NCBI GenBank assembly: GCA_963666895.2
Contig: CAXXNS010000013.1
Coordinates: forward strand, 1-64,000
Direction: 5' to 3'
DNA: 64,000 bases
DNA from: G963666895 sp963666895
Lineage (GTDB): Bacteria; Desulfobacterota; Desulfovibrionia; Desulfovibrionales; Desulfovibrionaceae
Below, piece by piece: positions 59,489 through 64,000 of the stretch. Both the position numbers and the translations under genes were made by a program. The notes under the pieces are model-generated. The model saw only the letters and a list, made by a program, of their open reading frames with translations, ran no database searches and was not told where the DNA came from. The stretch's first letter is position 1. Each line of letters opens with the position of its first letter.

Positions 59489-61033
59489 ATGTTCGGCAAG
59501 GCCATTCTCCACCCGCTGTTTTTCGCGGCCTATCCGGTCCTGTTCCTGTACGCGCACAACCACGGCGTGTTCAACAACCCCGCGGCCTACGCCACGCCGC
59601 TGTTGCTGTGCCTGGCCCTGGCCGGGGCGGTGTTCCTGCTGCTTTGGGCCCTGCTGCGCAAGGCGCACAAGGCGGCCGTGCTGACCACGCTGTTCTTGTT
59701 TCTGTTCTTCTCGTTCGACATGCTCTACTTCAAGCGGGCCGACCTGGGCCTGTTCTCGGTCACCTTCAAGGAGCACGACTTCGCACTGCTGCTGGGCATC
59801 GTCTTCGTGGTGGCCGTGTTCCTGGCCTGGCGGGCCAAGGGCTGGGACTTCTCCAAGGCCACCAGCCTGCTCAACGCCACCGGCCTGGTCCTGCTGGCCA
59901 TGCCCCTGGCCACCCTGGCCGTGGGAATGGCCACCGGAAGCGGCCAGAACAAGGCTCCGGACAAGGGACCGGTCCAGGCCGTGTCCGTGGGCGAGCACAT
60001 GGGTGAGCCCGTGGAGAACCCCCGGGACATCTACTACATCATCCTGGACGGCTACGCCCACGAGCAGACCCTCAAGGACGTCTACGGGTTCGACAATTCA
60101 GAATTTTACGACGAGCTGGCCAAGCGGGGCTTTTACGTGGCCTCGGAAAGCCTGTGCAACTATCCGCGCACCCGGCTGTCCCTGCCCAGCTCCCTGAACA
60201 TGGAGTACCTGCCCGAGACGTTCGCCATGGACGGGCCCATCGAGCCCATGACCGCGTTCCGCTACCTCCAGTCGCGGGGCTACCGCTTCCTGAACTTCAA
60301 CTCCGGCTGGGAAGGCACCACGGACCTGCCGTTCGCGGACGGCAACTTCACGTACAACGAGTTCATCCCCAACAACGAGGTCATGACCCTGCTCCTGGGC
60401 ATGACCCCGCTGCGCTCCGTGGTGGTGGGCCAGGGCTTCGCCCGGGGCCAGGTGCTCTACGTGTTCGACAACCTGCCGGCCATGGTCGGGAACTTCCACC
60501 AGAACAAGCCCGGTCCGGTGGCGGTCATGGCCCACGTCATCGCCCCGCACCCGCCCTTCGTGTTCACCCGGGACGGGGGCAATCCGGACCAGAGCGTGCT
60601 GTCCTTCGACGGCCGGGTCTGGGACCTCAAGGAACCCTACGTGGAGCAGATCCTGTTCGTGAACAGCCGCGTGCTCGAGCTGGTGGACCAGATCAAGGCC
60701 CAGTCGGACCAGGATCCCATCATCGTGCTCCAGGCCGACCACGGCTCCATGAACACCCGGAGCGATCCGGCCAACGACGGCAAGGACTGGGACGGGCTCA
60801 TCCCCAAAACCCTTCAGGAGCGCTACCGCATCTTCAACGCCTACCATTTCCCGGACCGGGACCCGGCCGAGGTCCTGTACCCGTCCATCACCCCGGTGAA
60901 CACCTTCCGCGTGATCCTGGACACCTATTTTGACGAGCATCTGGAACTCCTGCCCGACAAGTCCTACGCCCCGCCGGGCGAGGACGGGCATTTCCGGTTC
61001 GTCGACATCACCGACGTGGTGGACTTCCACTGA
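59489..61033 (+). CDS. Membrane-anchored sulfatase/alkaline phosphatase-superfamily protein
   Basis: 514 aa. Four or five membrane segments in the first 150 residues (FFAAYPVLFLYA, LLLCLALAGAVFLLLWALL, TTLFLFLFFSFDMLYF) precede a periplasmic alkaline-phosphatase-fold domain: YYIILDGYAHEQTL (metal Asp), NYPRTRLSLPSSLN (nucleophile loop), VIAPHPPFVF and LQADHGS (metal Asp-His). This is the layout of LtaS/OpgB/EptA-type phospho-transferases that decorate glycans or lipids. GGGAGGCGC precedes ATG 59489, 8 bp after the methyltransferase. Confidence 0.75.
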   Translation: MFGKAILHPLFFAAYPVLFLYAHNHGVFNNPAAYATPLLLCLALAGAVFLLLWALLRKAHKAAVLTTLFLFLFFSFDMLYFKRADLGLFSVTFKEHDFALLLGIVFVVAVFLAWRAKGWDFSKATSLLNATGLVLLAMPLATLAVGMATGSGQNKAPDKGPVQAVSVGEHMGEPVENPRDIYYIILDGYAHEQTLKDVYGFDNSEFYDELAKRGFYVASESLCNYPRTRLSLPSSLNMEYLPETFAMDGPIEPMTAFRYLQSRGYRFLNFNSGWEGTTDLPFADGNFTYNEFIPNNEVMTLLLGMTPLRSVVVGQGFARGQVLYVFDNLPAMVGNFHQNKPGPVAVMAHVIAPHPPFVFTRDGGNPDQSVLSFDGRVWDLKEPYVEQILFVNSRVLELVDQIKAQSDQDPIIVLQADHGSMNTRSDPANDGKDWDGLIPKTLQERYRIFNAYHFPDRDPAEVLYPSITPVNTFRVILDTYFDEHLELLPDKSYAPPGEDGHFRFVDITDVVDFH

Positions 61034-61046
61034 CGGGAGCGGAAGA

Positions 61047-62963
61047 ATGTGCGGAATCTGCGTCTGGGCCAGCCCCGGAGGAGGGGTGGAAGCGAAGCGG
61101 CTGGCTTCGGCCGTGCGCCTGCTGCGCCACCGCGGGCCGGACAGCCGGAACCTCCTGCTTTGGGACGGGGCGCGCCGGGAGCTGCTGCCCGCTGACGAGC
61201 GCGCCGATTCGGCCGGAGACGGGTTCCGGGTCGGCCTGGGCCACGCCCGGCTGTCCATCATCGATCTTTCCGAATCCAACGACCAGCCCTTTTGCTCCGA
61301 GGACGGCCGCTGGTGGCTGACCTACAACGGCGAGGTCTACAACTACCTCGAGCTGCGCCAGGCCCTGGGCGGGGAGTTCCGCACCACCGGCGACACCGAG
61401 GTCCTGCTGCGGCTGCTCATGGCCCAGGGCATGGACGCGGTGCGCCGCCTCAACGGCATGTGGGCCTTCGCCCTGTTCGACGCCGAGCGCCGCCGCATCC
61501 TGCTCTCCCGGGACCGGTACGGCAAGAAGCCCCTGTTCTTCCACCACGACGGCCGGCAATTCCTGGCCGCCTCGGAGTACAAGGCCCTGTTCGAGATGCT
61601 GGGCGAGCCCCGGAGGGTGGAGCCGGACTATGTGCACGGCTTCCTGCTGGGCAAGCGCTGGCCCGTGTTCGACGACATGCGCTCCATGTACGCCGGGGTC
61701 GGCATCCTGCCCGCGGGCAGCTGCCTGGTCTACGACCTGGACGCCCACTCCGTGGAGATCGTGCGCAACAACGAGATCGAGTCCTTCCTCCACGAGGCCG
61801 ACCCCGACCCGGACGCGCTGCCGGACCTGCTGGAGTCGGCCGTGTCCCTGCGCCTGCGCTCGGACGTGCCCGTGGGCGTGCTGGTGTCCGGCGGGGTGGA
61901 CTCCACCACCGTGGCCGCCCTGGCCGCCGGGTCCGCCGAGGGCGAGAACCTGTCGTTCTACACCATCAAAGTGGACGACGACGACCTGCGTTACTCCCGG
62001 CGCGTGGCCGAGCAGCTGGGCATCCAGCTCATCGAGGTGGAGGGGACCCTGGACGACGCGGACATGGACCGCTACCTCGGCCTGCTCACCCGGCAGATGG
62101 AGGTGCCCATCAACGTGGGCCTGGTCACCCTGCCCGGCTATCTGGTGCTGCGGCGCATGGCCGAGGACGGCATCCGCGTGGCCCTGGACGGCACGGGCGG
62201 CGACGAGGTGCTGGGCGGCTATCCCGGCTACTTCCACATGGCCCTGGAGAACGCCATGCGGGCCGGGCTCTGGGGCCAGGCCTTCCGGCTCAAGCGCCTG
62301 GCCGACCAGCGCGACGACCTGCGGCGCTCCTTCCTGGGCGGGTGGCTGCGCTTCTTCCGGCGCACGGCCTTCCCGGGCCGCCGTCCGCCCGAGAAGATGA
62401 TCACCGACTCCCGGGCCGGTTTCCTGGGCCGGTACAGCAGGCTGGGCGGCCGGGCCGACCTGGACGGCATCGTGGACCAGTGCTTCGCCCGCGACCGCAT
62501 GACCGACGTGGCCGACATGCAGATCTACGACCTGGTCAAGGGCCAAATGCCCTACTACCTGTACATCAACGACCAGGTGTCCATGATCAATTCGGTGGAG
62601 ACGCGCTCCCCGCTGCTGGACTACCGGCTGGCCCCGTACATTCGCATGGCCTTGCGCCACAAGCTGCACCGCGGCTACAACAAATACCTGCTGCGCGCCT
62701 GCCTGCCCCCCAAGGTGGGCGACGATATCCGCTGGCGCATGGCCAAGGTCGGATTCGGCATGGTCCTGGACAAGGACATGGAGCGGAGGAGCGACCGCAT
62801 GGAGGAGGCGGTGCGCGCCTCCACGGTGCTGGCCGGGATGTTCGACCTGGGGGCGCTGCTGGACGAGCTTCAGGCCCTGCGGGACCAAAGCCATTTCCGC
62901 GAGCTGCTGGAGCACATGTACTCCGTGGCCCTGCTCGAAGACCAGGTTCCCATGTCCCTCTAG
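61047..62963 (+). CDS. Asparagine synthase-like amidotransferase (first of two)
   Basis: 638 aa. Class II glutaminase domain with nucleophile Cys2 (MCGICVWASPGG), HRGPDS and YNGEVYNY, then an asparagine synthetase domain with the ATP pyrophosphatase loop VLVSGGVDSTTVAALAAG and DGTGGDEVLGGYPGYF. In surface-polysaccharide loci AsnB paralogues (WbpS type) commonly amidate uronic acids rather than aspartate. The start follows GGGAGCGGAAGA, 13 bp after the preceding gene. Confidence 0.9.
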   Translation: MCGICVWASPGGGVEAKRLASAVRLLRHRGPDSRNLLLWDGARRELLPADERADSAGDGFRVGLGHARLSIIDLSESNDQPFCSEDGRWWLTYNGEVYNYLELRQALGGEFRTTGDTEVLLRLLMAQGMDAVRRLNGMWAFALFDAERRRILLSRDRYGKKPLFFHHDGRQFLAASEYKALFEMLGEPRRVEPDYVHGFLLGKRWPVFDDMRSMYAGVGILPAGSCLVYDLDAHSVEIVRNNEIESFLHEADPDPDALPDLLESAVSLRLRSDVPVGVLVSGGVDSTTVAALAAGSAEGENLSFYTIKVDDDDLRYSRRVAEQLGIQLIEVEGTLDDADMDRYLGLLTRQMEVPINVGLVTLPGYLVLRRMAEDGIRVALDGTGGDEVLGGYPGYFHMALENAMRAGLWGQAFRLKRLADQRDDLRRSFLGGWLRFFRRTAFPGRRPPEKMITDSRAGFLGRYSRLGGRADLDGIVDQCFARDRMTDVADMQIYDLVKGQMPYYLYINDQVSMINSVETRSPLLDYRLAPYIRMALRHKLHRGYNKYLLRACLPPKVGDDIRWRMAKVGFGMVLDKDMERRSDRMEEAVRASTVLAGMFDLGALLDELQALRDQSHFRELLEHMYSVALLEDQVPMSL

Positions 62964-62999
62964 GGGGCGGAACCGACAATCCTCATCGAGGCGAACACC

Positions 63000-64000
63000 G
63001 TGTGCGGCATCTTCGGCATGTTCCTTTCCCGTCCGCTGACCCAGGCCGACCTGGACCTGGGCCGCAAGGGCACGGCCATGCTGGCCCATCGCGGCCCGGA
63101 CGCGGAAGGGCAGTGGCATGACGAGGCGGCCGGGGTCTTCCTGGGCCACCGCCGCCTGTCCATCATCGACCTGACCCCGGGCAGCGACCAGCCCATGGTC
63201 CGGGGCTCCCACGCCCTGGCCTACAACGGCGAAATCTACAACTACAAGAGCCTGCGCAAGCGGCTCAAGGGGCTGGGCTGCGACCTGACCACCAGCGGGG
63301 ACACCGAGGCCCTGCTCATGGGTTGGAAGCAGTGGGGCGAAGAGGTGCTGGACCATTTGGACGGCATGTTCGCCTTTGCCCTGTGGGACGGGGAGCAGGG
63401 GATCCTGTGCCGCGACTTCTTCGGGGAAAAGCCTTTGTACTGGGTCCAGACCGGGGACGGCGTGTATTTTTCCTCCGAGCCCGCTCCCCTGGCCGAGTTG
63501 CTGAACCTGGCCCCGGACCTGTCCGGCGACCGGCTGACCGCTTTTTTCACCCTGGGCTACGTGCCCGACCCGGATACGGCCTGGCAGGGCATGCATTTGC
63601 TGCCCCCGGCCTCGGTGCTCACCGTGCGCCAGGGCAAGGCCGGGGAGCCCCGGGCCTTCTGGAGCATCCCGTTCGGAGAGCCCGGGCACGGCCCGGTGGA
63701 GCACCCGACCAAGGCCCACGCGGACAAGGTGCGCGACGCCCTGGCCCAGGCCGTGGAGTCCCGCCTGGTGGCCGACGTGCCGGTCTGTCTGTTCCTGTCC
63801 TCGGGCGTGGATTCGCCGCTGTTGGCGGCCATCGCCAGCCGGGACCTGGGCGTGGCCCCGGCCTGTTTGACAGTGTCCTTCCCCCGGGGCGACAGCGCGG
63901 TCAACGAGGCTCCCCTGGCCCGGGCCATCGCCCACCACCTGGGCCTGCCCTTCACCGAGGTGGAGAGCAGCGAGGACCCGCGCACGGCCGGGGCGGACCG
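63000..64000 (+). CDS. Asparagine synthase-like amidotransferase (second, 3' partial)
   Basis: The frame opens at GTG 63000 (MCGIFGMFLSRPL) and runs off the window. Cys2, HRGPDAEG, YNGEIYNYKSLRKRL and GDTEALLMGWKQWGEEVL define the glutaminase domain, and VCLFLSSGVDSPLLAAI the ATP-binding loop. It is only distantly similar to the upstream AsnB, so it is not a recent duplicate. Two in a row suggests two different amidation steps. GTG is chosen because Cys must be residue 2 for catalysis. Confidence 0.88.
   Translation, partial: MCGIFGMFLSRPLTQADLDLGRKGTAMLAHRGPDAEGQWHDEAAGVFLGHRRLSIIDLTPGSDQPMVRGSHALAYNGEIYNYKSLRKRLKGLGCDLTTSGDTEALLMGWKQWGEEVLDHLDGMFAFALWDGEQGILCRDFFGEKPLYWVQTGDGVYFSSEPAPLAELLNLAPDLSGDRLTAFFTLGYVPDPDTAWQGMHLLPPASVLTVRQGKAGEPRAFWSIPFGEPGHGPVEHPTKAHADKVRDALAQAVESRLVADVPVCLFLSSGVDSPLLAAIASRDLGVAPACLTVSFPRGDSAVNEAPLARAIAHHLGLPFTEVESSEDPRTAGAD

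Overview
The window reads as chromosome of a Desulfovibrio/Pseudodesulfovibrio-type sulfate reducer (Desulfovibrionales). The basis is very GC-rich coding DNA, periplasmic [FeFe]-hydrogenase genes (hydAB), two formate dehydrogenase operons, one of them with an in-frame selenocysteine UGA, a tungsten-type aldehyde:ferredoxin oxidoreductase, and a FmdE-MoeA-like molybdopterin protein next to a ModE-type regulator. No rRNA, CRISPR array, transposase or integrase was found. Taxonomy is inferred from gene content only.

Layout. 1-20741 is mostly core and housekeeping: the end of a CheV-like protein, FecR-domain and small exported proteins, RlpA, a DUF401 permease, an AOR gene overlapping a class II aldolase gene, an arsR-acr3 arsenite operon, a glutamine amidotransferase, a YitT protein, a proVWX glycine betaine importer, yebC-ruvCAB, rlmE and a CgeB-like glycosyltransferase. 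At 20805 a tRNA-Ala(CGC) is followed by a 2.1-kb islet. The islet carries one Tat-exported PLC/P1-nuclease-like protein and is closed at 22911 by a second, degraded copy of the tRNA 3' end plus its own terminator. An unidentified 240-aa protein follows.

24223-37962 is a formate/molybdenum region on the minus strand: fmdE-moeA-like, modE-like, then fdhA(Sec)-fdhB-fdhE-fdhD, then a tandem paralogous fdhA(Cys)-fdhB-fdhE-fdhD. An identical 16-bp inverted repeat lies upstream of both fdhA genes and is the best candidate operator. Both operons carry a tetraloop-capped hairpin between fdhB and fdhE, and both FdhD proteins lack the canonical CxxC.

38855-49038 joins a complete TonB2-type energising operon (DUF3450, ttpC-like exbB, exbB, exbD, tonB, TPR) with hydAB, a TM1266-type [FeFe]-hydrogenase system regulator and a TonB-dependent receptor. 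This suggests iron uptake linked to hydrogenase demand. 49776-64000 is a surface-polysaccharide/lipid locus: GT4, GT2 and GT39-like transferases, a flippase-like membrane protein, an MsbA-type exporter, a membrane phosphatase/sulfatase-like protein and two asparagine-synthase-like amidotransferases. In it, a small membrane protein gene and a methyltransferase gene carry three apparent one-base insertions.
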